DNA of 64,000 nt, taken from NCBI GenBank assembly GCA_947488755.1, contig CANLAD010000001.1:2613501-2677500 (forward strand), written 5' to 3'. Under the pieces are notes generated by a model. It ran no database searches and had not been told where the DNA came from. It saw nothing but the letters and a program-made list of their open reading frames with translations. The position numbers were made by a program, and so were the translations under genes. This document shows, piece by piece, positions 1-8,336 of the stretch (position 1 is the first letter of the stretch; each line of letters opens with the position of its first letter). The DNA is from an uncultured Erythrobacter sp. GTDB lineage: Bacteria; Pseudomonadota; Alphaproteobacteria; Sphingomonadales; Sphingomonadaceae.

Positions 1-198
1 CTATCAATCGAGCGTCCTGACGGTGAAGGTTTTTTGATGGCGCGGGTTCGCGACCCCGCCTTCGAAGAGCTCGAAAACCCTTACACCGATGCAGCGCAAA
101 GGCGGTCTGAAATAGCTGTCCTGGGACGAATTGGCTACCGTGAAGGTAAGGCAGTGGCAGTTGATATTGTGGAGTTTTTACATGAAATCGTTACGTGA
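1..198 (+). CDS. Hypothetical protein, C-terminal fragment (cut by window edge)
   Basis: Frame 1 is open from the first base to a TGA at 196-198, giving at least 65 residues that end in an acidic, helix-like tail (...VDIVEFLHEIVT). The start lies left of the window. I do not recognise a family and assign no function. The last 17 bases overlap the start of the next small gene at 182, the kind of overlap seen in co-transcribed gene pairs. Base composition is less GC-rich than in the core genes that begin at 1648, so the stretch may belong to an accessory segment. Confidence 0.5.
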   Translation, partial: LSIERPDGEGFLMARVRDPAFEELENPYTDAAQRRSEIAVLGRIGYREGKAVAVDIVEFLHEIVT

Positions 199-349
199 AG
201 CCATTGAAGAAGGTGAACTCGAAAGGTTCGTTGCTCAACACAAAAGCGAAACGGGTGATCAGGGCCTTTTTGACGCTACGCTGCGTTCAATGGCCGGAAC
301 GTTGAAAGAAGCTCCGGAAGCATCGTCTCCGGACGATTGCGACGATTGA
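182..349 (+). CDS. Small hypothetical protein (55 aa)
   Basis: A 55-residue ORF starts with ATG at 182 inside the end of the upstream gene. It has a charged amphipathic N-terminus (MKSLREAIEEGELERF), a proline- and serine-containing tail, and ends in DDCDD. An upstream in-frame ATG at 131 would lie deep inside the neighbouring gene and is less likely. The style is that of small acidic companion proteins common in alphaproteobacteria, but I cannot name a family. Its 3' part (276-349) is antisense to the end of the transposase gene, so one of the two termini may be fortuitous. Function unknown. Confidence 0.45.
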   Translation: MKSLREAIEEGELERFVAQHKSETGDQGLFDATLRSMAGTLKEAPEASSPDDCDD

Positions 350-1178
350 AGCGATACTCGAACTCTTTGACGTAGATGGCAAGGTGCTTCGCGCTCACGC
401 TGGTATGCGTGCCGTTGATTGAGCATTTCAGGTGCCGCCAGAAGTTCTCGATCCCGTTCACCGTCACCGTCTCGGCAAGGCGATAGTCGAAATAGGCATA
501 TTCCATCGCGCCGTGGTTCACACGGGCATGACGATAACCAGCATCCGACAGGCGGGCATAGGAGCGCAGTTCGTCTGTGTGGACATTGCCGCCGATCCGC
601 ACGTTGGCCTTCACGAACGGCTCTAGGGTCGCACGGCGCTGATTGGGCACAACGGCGGTAATAAGGTCGCCACCGCGCTCCAGAGCGCCCACCACGACCG
701 TCTTAGCGGCGCTGCCACGGTTGTGCTTACCGCGCTTCACGCCGCCCACCAGCGTTTCATCAATCTCGACATTCGTGCCCTCGCCGCCGATGGGCGTTTC
801 GCCGTCCACATCCGCCATGTGTTCGCGGATCAGCTTCGCCATGCGCCAAGCGGTTTTATAGGTCACGCCTAGCTGGCGCTCCAATTCCTTGCCCGACACG
901 CCGTGGCGCGTGGTGGTGAACAGGTGGATCGCATAGAACCAAAGCTGCAACGGCGTGCGCGTCTTTTCAAACGGAGTGCCTACGGTCGGATGCAGGTGGT
1001 GGCCGCACCACTGGCAGGAATAGGCGCGCTCGGCTTTGATGCGATACCAGTTAGATGCGCGCTCACAGGACGGGCATTCAAAGCCCTGCCCGAAACGAAC
1101 GTCGAAAAGATGTTGGAGACAGGTTTCGTCATCCGGAAACTGGCGAAAGAACTGGGCGGTGGTGATGGGCTTCGTCAT
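276..1178 (-). CDS. IS1595-family transposase
   Basis: DDE transposase of 300 aa, the usual size for the zinc-ribbon branch of IS1595. Residues about 30-60 hold a C2C2 zinc ribbon (CPSC and CQWC), followed by a conserved RHGVSGKELERQLGVTYKTAW helix-turn-helix-like segment. The catalytic acidic residues are visible in context: VEIDETLVGG, VHTDELRSY and GIENFW. The C-terminal EFEYRFNRR segment is typical of the family. The last residues run antisense into the small ORF ending at 349, so the native C-terminus may have been altered at the deletion junction. It may still be active as a protein, but the element lacks a recognisable left repeat. Confidence 0.9.
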   Translation of the reverse strand: MTKPITTAQFFRQFPDDETCLQHLFDVRFGQGFECPSCERASNWYRIKAERAYSCQWCGHHLHPTVGTPFEKTRTPLQLWFYAIHLFTTTRHGVSGKELERQLGVTYKTAWRMAKLIREHMADVDGETPIGGEGTNVEIDETLVGGVKRGKHNRGSAAKTVVVGALERGGDLITAVVPNQRRATLEPFVKANVRIGGNVHTDELRSYARLSDAGYRHARVNHGAMEYAYFDYRLAETVTVNGIENFWRHLKCSINGTHTSVSAKHLAIYVKEFEYRFNRRNRPETMLPELLSTFRPLNAA

Positions 1179-1227
1179 AGCCCATTGTATAGCAGATCAT
1201 CTTACGTATGGCAAGGGGATAGACCCC
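276..1227 (-). mobile_element. IS1595-family insertion sequence, left end apparently missing
   Basis: The element carries one transposase gene. Its right boundary is placed near 1227 because the interrupted pentapeptide-repeat frame stops making sense exactly where the sequence turns into GGGGTCTATCCCC (read on the minus strand), which looks like a terminal inverted repeat. I searched bases 1-380 for the matching left repeat and found none, and the rest of the interrupted gene is not on the left side either. This suggests that the left end was lost by an adjacent deletion or recombination. The right boundary is inferred, and the left boundary is only the transposase stop. Confidence 0.6.
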
Positions 1228-1602
1228 AAATTTTGCTTTCTTGAAGCTAATCTCATGAGCATTGAAATAGCAACCAGCAAACAACACACCCCCATCAGGG
1301 AATGTTAGATATTCAAAGCTCCATTTTTCCCTCTCGCCGAACTCAAAACTGTTAAACTCGACCTTGGCGTCCGGGTTTTCCTTTACCCACGAATTCCAAT
1401 TGACCTGCCCCCGTTCATGCAAAGCGATGGCTGCGTCATTCACGAGAACGAGTCCCACTTCACGATCGCTGTCTAAAGGAGTAAACCCCTCAGCGAGATG
1501 TGCAGTCGCCCACGAATTCCATGCAGGAATACTACCTTTCCAAGCATCGAACTTCTCTTCGGTATTGAGAATAAGGTGTTGCGGTTGTTCTTTTTGCCCC
1601 AT
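1129..1602 (-). pseudogene. Pentapeptide-repeat protein gene truncated by the IS
   Basis: The ORF starts with ATG at 1602 and shows about 125 native residues ending in pentapeptide-like repeats (FAGCY-FNAHE-ISFKK-AKFG). At about 1227 the frame passes into the terminal repeat of the insertion sequence and then reads 33 meaningless residues to a stop at 1129. The C-terminal part of the gene is not found beyond the other side of the element. The native part is tryptophan- and asparagine-rich and less GC-rich than the core genes. Pentapeptide-repeat proteins form right-handed beta-helices; some protect gyrase, but nothing here supports a specific role. Confidence 0.65.
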
Positions 1603-1647
1603 CGCTCAAAGCTATGTTGCGCGTTCGATGCACGCAAGCATTAAGCG

Positions 1648-2922
1648 CTATTGGTCTCTTCCCTCCCGCTCGACCTCGCGCCAGCCGATGTCGCGGCGGC
1701 AGAAGCCGGTGGGGAAGTCGATCCCGTCGACCGCCTCGTAAGCGAGCCGCTGCGCTTCGGTGACGGAGCCGCCGGTTGCGGTGACGTTCAGCACACGCCC
1801 TCCGTTTGCGACCAGGTTTCCGCCTCTGGTGGCCGTCCCCGCATGAAAGACCATCACGCCGCCGGGCGCTTCGCCAAGCGCAATCGCGCCGCCTTTTTCC
1901 GGCGTTCCGGGATAGCCCTTCGCCGCCAGCACGACGGTCAGCGCGACCTCGCTCGCAAACTCGGCTTCGACGGAGGCCAGATCTCCCCGGGCGCAGGCGT
2001 CCATGATCGCCACCAGATCGCTCTTCAGCCGCATCATCAGCACCTGGCATTCGGGGTCGCCGAAGCGGCAATTATATTCGATCAGTTTGGGGCCGTCCGC
2101 CGTCAACATCAGCCCGGCATAGAGCACGCCCGAGTATGGCGTCCCGTCGGCGCGCATCGTCTCGACCGTGGGGCGGATGATCACTTCCATCACGCGGGTC
2201 TGCAACTCGTCCGTCAGCACCGGGGCGGGGGAATAGGCGCCCATGCCGCCGGTGTTCGGCCCGGTATCGCCTTCGCCCACGCGCTTGTGATCCTGCGCCG
2301 TGCCGAAGGGGAGGATGGTTTCGCCGTCCGTGAGCGCGAAGAAACTCGCTTCCTCGCCCTCGAGATATTCCTCGATCACCAGTTCGGCACCCGCCTCCCC
2401 GAACCGTCCGTCGAAGATGTCGGCGAGCGCCAGTTCCGCCTGTTCGATGCTTTCGGTGATGACCACGCCCTTGCCGCCCGCAAGCCCATCGGCCTTGAGC
2501 ACATAGGGCGCATCGAACCGGGCGAGGGCCGCGCGCGCCTCCTCCAGCGTTCCGGCGCGCACATAAGCTGCTGTCGGGATGTCGGCGCGCGCGCACAGAT
2601 CCTTGGTGAAGCCCTTGCTCCCCTCCAATTGCGCGGCGGCCTGCGAGGGGCCGAACACCGCGATGTCGGCGGCGCGCAGGCTGTCGGCGAGGCCATCGAC
2701 CAGCGGCGCTTCGGGACCGATGACCACCAGCGCCACCTCATGCTGCTGGCAGAACCGCCGCACCGCGCCGTGATCGCCTGCATCGACGCCGACCAATTCG
2801 GCATGCTGCGCGATCCCCGGATTTCCGGGGGCGGCGTAGAGTTTGGCAAGGCTCGGGGATTGCGCCAGCTTCCACGCCAGCGCATGTTCACGCCCGCCCG
2901 ACCCCAGCAACAGGACATTCAT
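1648..2922 (-). CDS. purD: Phosphoribosylamine-glycine ligase
   Basis: PurD (GAR synthetase) joins glycine to phosphoribosylamine with ATP, the second step of de novo purine synthesis in the cytosol. The 424-residue length is normal. The N-terminus [19 protein letters not shown] is the classic family start and fixes the ATG at 2922. The ATP-grasp signatures [23 protein letters not shown] and [12 protein letters not shown] are all present. An AGGAAGGA Shine-Dalgarno sits at 2932-2939 on the minus strand, inside the coding sequence of divergent xseA, whose ATG overlaps this one by two bases. purH lies 27 kb away in the same window. The 3' end is 45 bases from the interrupted pentapeptide gene, which marks the core/accessory boundary. 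Confidence 0.97.
   Translation of the reverse strand: MNVLLLGSGGREHALAWKLAQSPSLAKLYAAPGNPGIAQHAELVGVDAGDHGAVRRFCQQHEVALVVIGPEAPLVDGLADSLRAADIAVFGPSQAAAQLEGSKGFTKDLCARADIPTAAYVRAGTLEEARAALARFDAPYVLKADGLAGGKGVVITESIEQAELALADIFDGRFGEAGAELVIEEYLEGEEASFFALTDGETILPFGTAQDHKRVGEGDTGPNTGGMGAYSPAPVLTDELQTRVMEVIIRPTVETMRADGTPYSGVLYAGLMLTADGPKLIEYNCRFGDPECQVLMMRLKSDLVAIMDACARGDLASVEAEFASEVALTVVLAAKGYPGTPEKGGAIALGEAPGGVMVFHAGTATRGGNLVANGGRVLNVTATGGSVTEAQRLAYEAVDGIDFPTGFCRRDIGWREVEREGRDQ
2912..2915 (+). promoter_or_regulatory. xseA ribosome binding site inside purD
   Basis: AGGA lies five bases before the xseA ATG at 2921 and falls within the first codons of purD on the other strand. It supports 2921 as the xseA start and implies that the xseA mRNA leader is antisense to the purD start region. 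Confidence 0.6.
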
Positions 2923-4405
2923 GGCGCGCGTTCCTTCCTCATCCAGTGACACGGTCTCATCCGACAAGGGTGGGCTGGTAGCGCGCTCCGCCCCGGGGGA
3001 CAACGCGGAGCCGCTGACGATCAGCGAAGTATCCGCAGCGCTCAAGCGCACGGTCGAGGATCGCTTCGGCCATGTGCGCCTGCGCGGCGAACTGTCGGGG
3101 GTAAAGCGCGCGGCTTCGGGGCACATGTATTGCAGCCTCAAGGACGACAAGGCGGTCATCGACGCGGTGATGTGGCGCGGCAATACCGGGCGGCTGGCAT
3201 TCGATCCCGAGGACGGTCTGGAGGTGATCGCGACCGGCAAGCTGACGACCTATGCGGGCCGTTCGAAATACCAGATCGTGGTCGAAAGTCTGGAGATTGC
3301 GGGCGAGGGTGCGCTGCTGGCGCTGCTGGAGAAGACCCGTGCGCGACTGGCGGCGGAGGGGCTGTTCGATGCGACGCGCAAACGGGCGCTACCGTTCCTG
3401 CCGCGCACGATCGGCGTGGTTACGTCGCCAACCGGATCGGTTATCCGCGACATTCTCCATCGGCTCGCCGATCGTTTTCCCAGCCATGTGATCGTGTGGC
3501 CGGTGCTCGTGCAGGGACAGGGCGCTGCGGAGCAGGTGGCGGCGGCTGTGCACGGGTTTTCGGGGCTTGAGCCGGGCGGCGGGGTCGCGCGGCCCGATGT
3601 GGTAATCGTCGCACGCGGCGGCGGATCGATTGAGGATCTGTGGAGCTTTAACGAGGAAGCGGTAATACGCGCCATCGCTGAATGTACCATTCCGGTGATC
3701 TCGGCGGTGGGGCACGAAACCGATACGACGCTCGCCGATCACGCCGCGGATCGCCGCGCGCCCACCCCTACCGCAGCAGCCGAGATGGCGGTCCCGGTGC
3801 GCTCGGATATCGCGGCGACACTCGCCGACTTCACCGCCCGGCAGCGCCGCGCGGTCTATCGCCCGGTCGAGCTGGGCCGCGAACGGCTCGAAGCCCGCGC
3901 CCGTCGGATGCCAAGCGGCGAGACACTCCTGCAAGCCCAGACCCAGCGGCTCGACGATGCGGCGGAGCGGTTGCGGCGCGGCCTTACCCAGCGCGCCGGG
4001 CAGGGCCGCGAGCAATTGGCGGGGGTCGCCGCGCGGCTTTCGCCCAGCCTGCTGGTCCGCCAACAGAGCGAAGCGCGGCGGCGTCTGGAGCGCACCCGGC
4101 TCACGCCTGCTTTGGTCGAGCGCCCGCTTGCCAACGCGCGCGACCGATTGGTGGCACTCGCGCGACTGGCTAGCCAGCTCCACCCCAGCCGCCCGCTCGA
4201 ACGCGGCTATGCGATGGCGCTCTCGGCATCCGGCGATGTGATGACGGGAAAGGCGCAGGCCGAGCAAGAGTCCGCGCTCAATCTCAAATTCAGCGACGGC
4301 GAACTGGCGGTAAGCGTGGGCGACACGCCGCCCTCCAAGCCGAAACGCGCTCGCAAGCCCTCATCGCCGCGCGGCGGGCCGCAACAAGAGGATTTGTTCG
4401 GATAA
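2921..4405 (+). CDS. xseA: Exodeoxyribonuclease VII large subunit
   Basis: XseA is the catalytic subunit of exonuclease VII, which degrades single-stranded DNA into acid-soluble oligonucleotides. The protein is 494 aa: an OB-fold domain (about residues 30-120, with [20 protein letters not shown]), the catalytic domain with [30 protein letters not shown] and [25 protein letters not shown], then a long coiled-coil helical region and a lysine-rich tail. ATG 2921 is the only ATG before the OB fold and has AGGA five bases upstream. It overlaps the purD start on the other strand. Downstream follow a DUF2093 gene and an M23 lipoprotein on the same strand. xseB is not in this window. Confidence 0.96.
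   Translation: MARVPSSSSDTVSSDKGGLVARSAPGDNAEPLTISEVSAALKRTVEDRFGHVRLRGELSGVKRAASGHMYCSLKDDKAVIDAVMWRGNTGRLAFDPEDGLEVIATGKLTTYAGRSKYQIVVESLEIAGEGALLALLEKTRARLAAEGLFDATRKRALPFLPRTIGVVTSPTGSVIRDILHRLADRFPSHVIVWPVLVQGQGAAEQVAAAVHGFSGLEPGGGVARPDVVIVARGGGSIEDLWSFNEEAVIRAIAECTIPVISAVGHETDTTLADHAADRRAPTPTAAAEMAVPVRSDIAATLADFTARQRRAVYRPVELGRERLEARARRMPSGETLLQAQTQRLDDAAERLRRGLTQRAGQGREQLAGVAARLSPSLLVRQQSEARRRLERTRLTPALVERPLANARDRLVALARLASQLHPSRPLERGYAMALSASGDVMTGKAQAEQESALNLKFSDGELAVSVGDTPPSKPKRARKPSSPRGGPQQEDLFG
2932..2939 (-). promoter_or_regulatory. purD ribosome binding site inside xseA
   Basis: Read on the minus strand the site is AGGAAGGA, nine bases before the purD ATG at 2922. It lies within codons 4-7 of xseA. 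Together with the xseA site at 2912-2915 it shows that the two mRNAs must be complementary over at least 2912-2939. Confidence 0.6.
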
Positions 4406-4430
4406 GCCACCCCTGCTAAAGGCTGGCATC

Positions 4431-4634
4431 ATGTTGATGAATTCCAGCGATAAGCCCGCCAAGCTCCATTACCAGCCCTCCAGCTTCCGTGTTCTGCGCG
4501 CCGGGCGGCATGTCCTGTGCGCGGTGTCGAGCGAGGTCATCCCGCTCGAGGAATTGCGCTATTGGAGTGCCGAGCTTCAGGAAGCCTACGCCTCCGCCGA
4601 GATCGCGACAAAGCGGCTGCTCGGCCAGATCTAG
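4431..4634 (+). CDS. DUF2093 domain protein
   Basis: Small cytosolic protein of 67 aa that matches the DUF2093 family found downstream of xseA in many alphaproteobacteria. Conserved features are KLHYQPSSFRVLRAGRHVLCAV, then IPLEELRYWSAELQEAY. The function of the family is unknown. The gene starts 25 bases after xseA (ATG 4431, with a second in-frame ATG at 4437) and is followed within a few bases by an M23 lipoprotein gene, so all three are probably one transcript. Confidence 0.85.
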   Translation: MLMNSSDKPAKLHYQPSSFRVLRAGRHVLCAVSSEVIPLEELRYWSAELQEAYASAEIATKRLLGQI

Positions 4635-4638
4635 CGCG

Positions 4639-5541
4639 ATGATTATGGGACGTATGCTCGCGATGGCGGCGTTGATGCTTGCCGCATGCACTAGCAGCGA
4701 AGCGGCATCGGGAGACGCGCCGGAGCGTTCGCAGGCAAGCGCGCCTGTGCGCACCGCAACCGCCGCTCCGCCAGCCCCGGCCCCTCGCCCGAAATGGCGC
4801 TATGACGGCGAGTTGACCCAGGGCGGTTTTCTGGTCGGGTCCGTACCGGATGGAACAGTCAGCGCGACGCTGGGCGACGAAGCGCTCGATATTGGCGCGG
4901 ATGGCAGCTTTTTCGCCGCATTCGACCGCGACAGCGTCGCGACTATCGCCCTCACCGCTACGCTCGGATCGGGTGAGATAGTGCGGGAAAACCTCTCAGT
5001 ATCGCCGCGCGACTGGCAGATCGAAAGGGTCAACGTCGCCAAGCGCAGCGGCGGATCGAGCGAGGCGTGGTGGCGCAAGCGCAAGCCGGAATGGGAGGCA
5101 ATCGTCGCCGCGCGCGCGCAGGAAACCGGCGCGAGCGGATGGAAGCGGGACTTCATCTGGCCGGTAAAGGGCCGCATTTCGGGCCTGTTCGGACGCCAGC
5201 GCATCTATCGCGGCGAACCGGGAAGCTACCACTCGGGCATCGACATCGCGCCGGGCGCAGGCACACCGTTCGTCGCCCCGGCGGACGGTGTGGTGGTGCT
5301 GGCGCGCACGGGCTTCAGCCTAGAAGGCGGGCTCATCATCATCGATCACGGCATGGGATTGAACAGCGCGTTCCTGCACGCCTCGCGGATCGTGGTGGAG
5401 GAAGGCGAGGCGGTCGAGCAGGGGCAGCATATCGGCAATGTCGGGGCGAGCGGACGGGCGACAGGACCGCATCTGCACTGGAGCCTCAAGTGGAAGGATG
5501 CGCGCCTTGATCCGCTGCTGCTGACCGGGCCGATGGACTGA
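4639..5541 (+). CDS. M23/LytM-family peptidoglycan peptidase, lipoprotein
   Basis: Secreted zinc peptidase-like protein, 300 aa, predicted to act on peptidoglycan cross-links or regulate such enzymes in the periplasm. The start at ATG 4639 yields a lipoprotein signal with lipobox LAAC (Cys17) and a proline/alanine-rich linker. The C-terminal LytM domain holds the zinc ligands His198 and Asp202 (YHSGIDIAPG) and the catalytic HxH at His278/His280 (GPHLHWS), so it is likely active. The middle region (55-125) is a beta-rich domain seen in related sphingomonad proteins. It follows the DUF2093 gene by four bases and sits in the xseA transcription unit. Confidence 0.9.
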   Translation: MIMGRMLAMAALMLAACTSSEAASGDAPERSQASAPVRTATAAPPAPAPRPKWRYDGELTQGGFLVGSVPDGTVSATLGDEALDIGADGSFFAAFDRDSVATIALTATLGSGEIVRENLSVSPRDWQIERVNVAKRSGGSSEAWWRKRKPEWEAIVAARAQETGASGWKRDFIWPVKGRISGLFGRQRIYRGEPGSYHSGIDIAPGAGTPFVAPADGVVVLARTGFSLEGGLIIIDHGMGLNSAFLHASRIVVEEGEAVEQGQHIGNVGASGRATGPHLHWSLKWKDARLDPLLLTGPMD

Positions 5542-5574
5542 ATTCCTGCGTTGACGTGGGCGTCTGGAGAACGG

Positions 5575-6606
5575 ATGGGGCGCGACGTGCGACCGGGCCG
5601 CTTTCTCACCATATGTGTTCTCGCGCTCGGCCTTGCGCCGGGCACCTGGCTGCGCGAATCGATCACCCCGCCACCGGGTCCGACGACGATCATCCTCACG
5701 CCCCTTGATGAGCGCGACCGGATCTCGGGGCGTTTGCCGGTGACCGGTGCGTGGGTTCTGGATAGCGACCATCCGGATTTCGGCGGCATCTCGGCGATGG
5801 TTCATGCGGGAGCGAACGATCAGGACGCCTCCGAAGCCTTGATCCTCGCCACCGACCGCGGCTGGATGCTGCGCCTGCCGCTTGCGGGCGGAGAGCCTCG
5901 CGGCGGGCGGATCGAATTGTCGCACTACGTCGATGAGCTCGATCTCGACAGCGATTGGTTCGATCTGGAGGCGCTGGCCCGCGATCCAGCGACGGGCACG
6001 CTGTGGAGCGCTTACGAGAACGTCAATTCGGTTGTTCGTGATGATTTCGATAACCAGAACGGCTCCCGCCATGTCGGTTACAAGCCCACGGGAATGCGCG
6101 AATGGCGCATCAATCGCGGTGCGGAGACGCTTGTGCGCCTCGCCGATGGACGGTTTATTGCTCTGGCCGAAGGAGCGCACGATTCGCCCGGGGGCACGCG
6201 CACGCATGCTGGCCTGTTGTTTGCGCGCGATCCGGTGGCGGAGCAGGCCGCGCTGCAATTCCGCTTCAACGCACTTCCGGGCTTCGCGCCGGTCGATGGG
6301 ACCGCGCTGCCTGATGGACGGGTGCTGATCCTGCTGCGGCGGGTGCGCTATGCGTTGCCCGTTCGGTTCGATGCGGCGGTGATGCTTGCCAATCCCGCCG
6401 AGATCGCGGGCGACGATCTGTGGAGCGGCGAGATCATCGCGCGGCTGCGTGGATCGACATATTCAGAGAATTTCGAGGGAATCGCCTTCGTCCCGAGCGA
6501 CTCGCAGGAGAGTGCGGCGGGGTCGATCTATATCGTGTCCGACGACAATTTCTCGGTATTCCAGCGCACATTGCTGATGCGTCTGGCGTGGCCGGAAACC
6601 GGATGA
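5575..6606 (+). CDS. Esterase-like/phytase-like secreted protein
   Basis: 343-residue exported protein resembling the esterase-like activity of phytase family (PF13449 type, beta-propeller). An N-terminal hydrophobic segment (FLTICVLALGLAPGTW) acts as a signal or anchor. Family-like stretches include FGGISAM, WFDLEALARDP, ENFEGIAF and YIVSDDNF. ATG 5575 is preferred over an upstream TTG at 5551 because GGAGA lies five bases before it. It follows the M23 gene by 33 bases. Substrate and activity cannot be read from the sequence; the phytase name reflects fold similarity only. Confidence 0.75.
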   Translation: MGRDVRPGRFLTICVLALGLAPGTWLRESITPPPGPTTIILTPLDERDRISGRLPVTGAWVLDSDHPDFGGISAMVHAGANDQDASEALILATDRGWMLRLPLAGGEPRGGRIELSHYVDELDLDSDWFDLEALARDPATGTLWSAYENVNSVVRDDFDNQNGSRHVGYKPTGMREWRINRGAETLVRLADGRFIALAEGAHDSPGGTRTHAGLLFARDPVAEQAALQFRFNALPGFAPVDGTALPDGRVLILLRRVRYALPVRFDAAVMLANPAEIAGDDLWSGEIIARLRGSTYSENFEGIAFVPSDSQESAAGSIYIVSDDNFSVFQRTLLMRLAWPETG

Positions 6607-6647
6607 TCGGGCGGGTCCGTCTTAACCGCGCCCTGATGGCGCAATGC

Positions 6648-6935
6648 TCAGGCCGAAGCGGCGGCCTTCTTCAACTCGCGCTTCACCTTGAGCGCGCGGG
6701 CGCTGAGCTTCTCGTCGCTCGATTTCAGCAGCCAGTTATCGAGCCCGCCATTGTGCTCGACCGACCGCAGGCCGTGCGTCGACACGCGAAACTTGAACCC
6801 GCGCTCGAGCTTTTCGCTCAGCAGCGTCACGTTCTGCAGATTGGGCAGGAAGACGCGCTTGGTCTTGTTGTTGGCGTGGCTCACATTGTGGCCCACCTGG
6901 CGACCCTTGCCGGTCAGTTCGCAAATCCGCGACAT
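6648..6935 (-). CDS. rpmB: 50S ribosomal protein L28
   Basis: L28 is a component of the large ribosomal subunit. The 95-residue protein begins [20 protein letters not shown], the canonical alphaproteobacterial start, and ends in a lysine-rich helix ([15 protein letters not shown]). ATG 6935 is chosen; the frame extends further upstream but the family always begins at this methionine. It is convergent with the phytase-like gene (41 bases between stops) and divergent from the small lipoprotein at 7150 over a 214-base intergenic region that should contain both promoters. Confidence 0.97.
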   Translation of the reverse strand: MSRICELTGKGRQVGHNVSHANNKTKRVFLPNLQNVTLLSEKLERGFKFRVSTHGLRSVEHNGGLDNWLLKSSDEKLSARALKVKRELKKAAASA

Positions 6936-7149
6936 GCTATCTCTCGTCTCTGGTCTCGTGTGACGGGACATCGAAGGGCGTGTGCGCGGCGGCGCAGCAA
7001 AGTGCTCTCGGATCGTCCCGGAAAGCGGCGCTCTTAGCTGTGGAGTGTTGCCGCGTCAAGGCGGAACAGGCTTGCGGCCTCGCGCGTTTTCAACTTAACA
7101 CGCAACCGCGCCGCCCCGGAACCGTCCGATTATCGGCGCACGGGAGGAC

Positions 7150-7395
7150 ATGATGAAGAAGCTTATTTCCGCAACCCTTACCGCCGCCGCTGCTTTTGGC
7201 CTTGTCGCCTGCGATGTCGATCAGACCGAAGAAGGCGAAATGCCCGAAGTGAACGTGGAAGAGGGCAATATGCCTGAATTCGACGTCGAAGGACCGGAAG
7301 TCGAAACCGGCACCACCACGGTCGAAGTGCCGACTGTCGATGTCGACGGTCCGGACGATGCCGAGGGCGAGCCGGTCACTGAACCCAGCGAGTAA
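7150..7395 (+). CDS. Small acidic repeat lipoprotein
   Basis: An 81-residue protein with a lysine n-region, hydrophobic core and lipobox GLVAC (Cys21), so it is probably lipidated and exported. The mature part is almost free of basic residues and contains imperfect repeats of the form E-G-x-M-P-E-x-x-V-E followed by a run of valine/threonine/aspartate (TTTVEVPTVDVDGPDD). A GGGAGGA ribosome site lies just upstream at 7141-7147. No known domain is evident; such proteins recur as hypothetical lipoproteins in sphingomonads. A role in envelope surface charge or divalent-cation binding is possible but unsupported. tadA follows 28 bases later. Confidence 0.75.
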   Translation: MMKKLISATLTAAAAFGLVACDVDQTEEGEMPEVNVEEGNMPEFDVEGPEVETGTTTVEVPTVDVDGPDDAEGEPVTEPSE

Positions 7396-7423
7396 AGTTC
7401 GGCAACGAACAGAGGCGCGCCGC

Positions 7424-7879
7424 ATGAGCCCCGGACCCTCCGGCCTGTTCATGCGGCGCGCGCTCGATCTGGCGCGGCAGGCTGCGGCCGTGGGCGAAGT
7501 GCCGATTGGCGCGATCGTCGTCCATCGCGGGGCGATCATCGCCGAAGCGCACAACAGCCCGCGCTCCGATCACGATCCCACCGCCCATGCCGAAATCCTC
7601 GCGATTCGTCGCGCCGCCGCGATGCTGGGGCAAGAGCGGCTGACCGATTGCGATCTGTGGGTCACGCTGGAGCCCTGCGCGATGTGCGCCGGCGCCATCG
7701 CCCATGCCCGCATCGCACGGCTCTATTACGGCGCGAGCGATGCCAAGGGCGGCGCGGTCGAACACGGCGCCCGCGTGTTCGAGCAGGACCAATGCCTGCA
7801 CCGCCCCGAAGTGTATTCGGGAATCGGCGAGGACGAAGCGGCGGACCTGCTGCGCGGCTTCTTCGCCGAGCGGCGCTGA
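7424..7879 (+). CDS. tadA: tRNA adenosine(34) deaminase
   Basis: TadA converts A34 to inosine in tRNA-Arg(ACG). The 151-residue protein has the zinc deaminase signatures: the HAE motif in PTAHAEILAIRRAA (His ligand and catalytic Glu) and the PCAMC cysteine pair in LEPCAMCAGAIAHARI, followed by YGASDAKGGAVEHG. ATG 7424 places the normal N-terminal helix (FMRRALDLARQAA). The protein is convergent with the PsiE-family gene, with only four bases between the two ends. Confidence 0.95.
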   Translation: MSPGPSGLFMRRALDLARQAAAVGEVPIGAIVVHRGAIIAEAHNSPRSDHDPTAHAEILAIRRAAAMLGQERLTDCDLWVTLEPCAMCAGAIAHARIARLYYGASDAKGGAVEHGARVFEQDQCLHRPEVYSGIGEDEAADLLRGFFAERR

Positions 7880-7883
7880 GGCG

Positions 7884-8297
7884 TCAGTTGGACTTCACCC
7901 GCCCCATGATGAGCGCCGCGATGGCCAGCAGAAAAATCGCACCTGCTTCGAACAGCACGTTCTGCGGCGCCATGTCCTTGCCCTGAAGCACGATCAGCCG
8001 GGCGAGCGCGGTGATGGCGATAAAGATCGGGAACACGAAGAACGACCCGCGCCCGGTGTAGAAGATCGCGATCATCGCCAGCACTTCGGTGTAGAGGAAC
8101 ATCAGCAGAATGTCGGCGAGATCGACCGAGCGCTTCTCGAACACCAGCACCACTTCGGCAACGACCGCGGCCAGCGTCATCGCGGTGGCGATTATGAGCA
8201 GCAGATGTTCGAGTGCCTTGAACGTCCGATCGGCGAGCGCCGGCGATGATTCGTCGGTGCCGCTCTCGGGTGATCCATCGCTCATTCCAAGGGCCAT
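7884..8297 (-). CDS. PsiE-family membrane protein
   Basis: 137-residue inner-membrane protein of the phosphate-starvation-inducible PsiE family. After a polar N-terminus it shows four hydrophobic segments (HLLLIIATAMTLAAVVAEVV, ILLMFLYTEVLAMIAIFY, FFVFPIFIAITALARLIVL and FEAGAIFLLAIAALIMG). Functional knowledge of the family is limited; E. coli psiE is under PhoB and cAMP-CRP control. Here it is the last gene of a minus-strand run starting at nadC, 39 bases after the tandem SpoIIAA-like gene. No clear Pho box was identified. Confidence 0.85.
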   Translation of the reverse strand: MALGMSDGSPESGTDESSPALADRTFKALEHLLLIIATAMTLAAVVAEVVLVFEKRSVDLADILLMFLYTEVLAMIAIFYTGRGSFFVFPIFIAITALARLIVLQGKDMAPQNVLFEAGAIFLLAIAALIMGRVKSN

Positions 8298-8336
8298 AGC
8301 GCATTGCGCCCGGTTTGCCGATAAGCGTGTGGACTT

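Noticed and set aside
1651..2949. 432-residue plus-strand frame opposite purD
   Set aside because: The minus strand encodes PurD with all catalytic signatures; the antisense product is low in hydrophobic order and unrecognisable.
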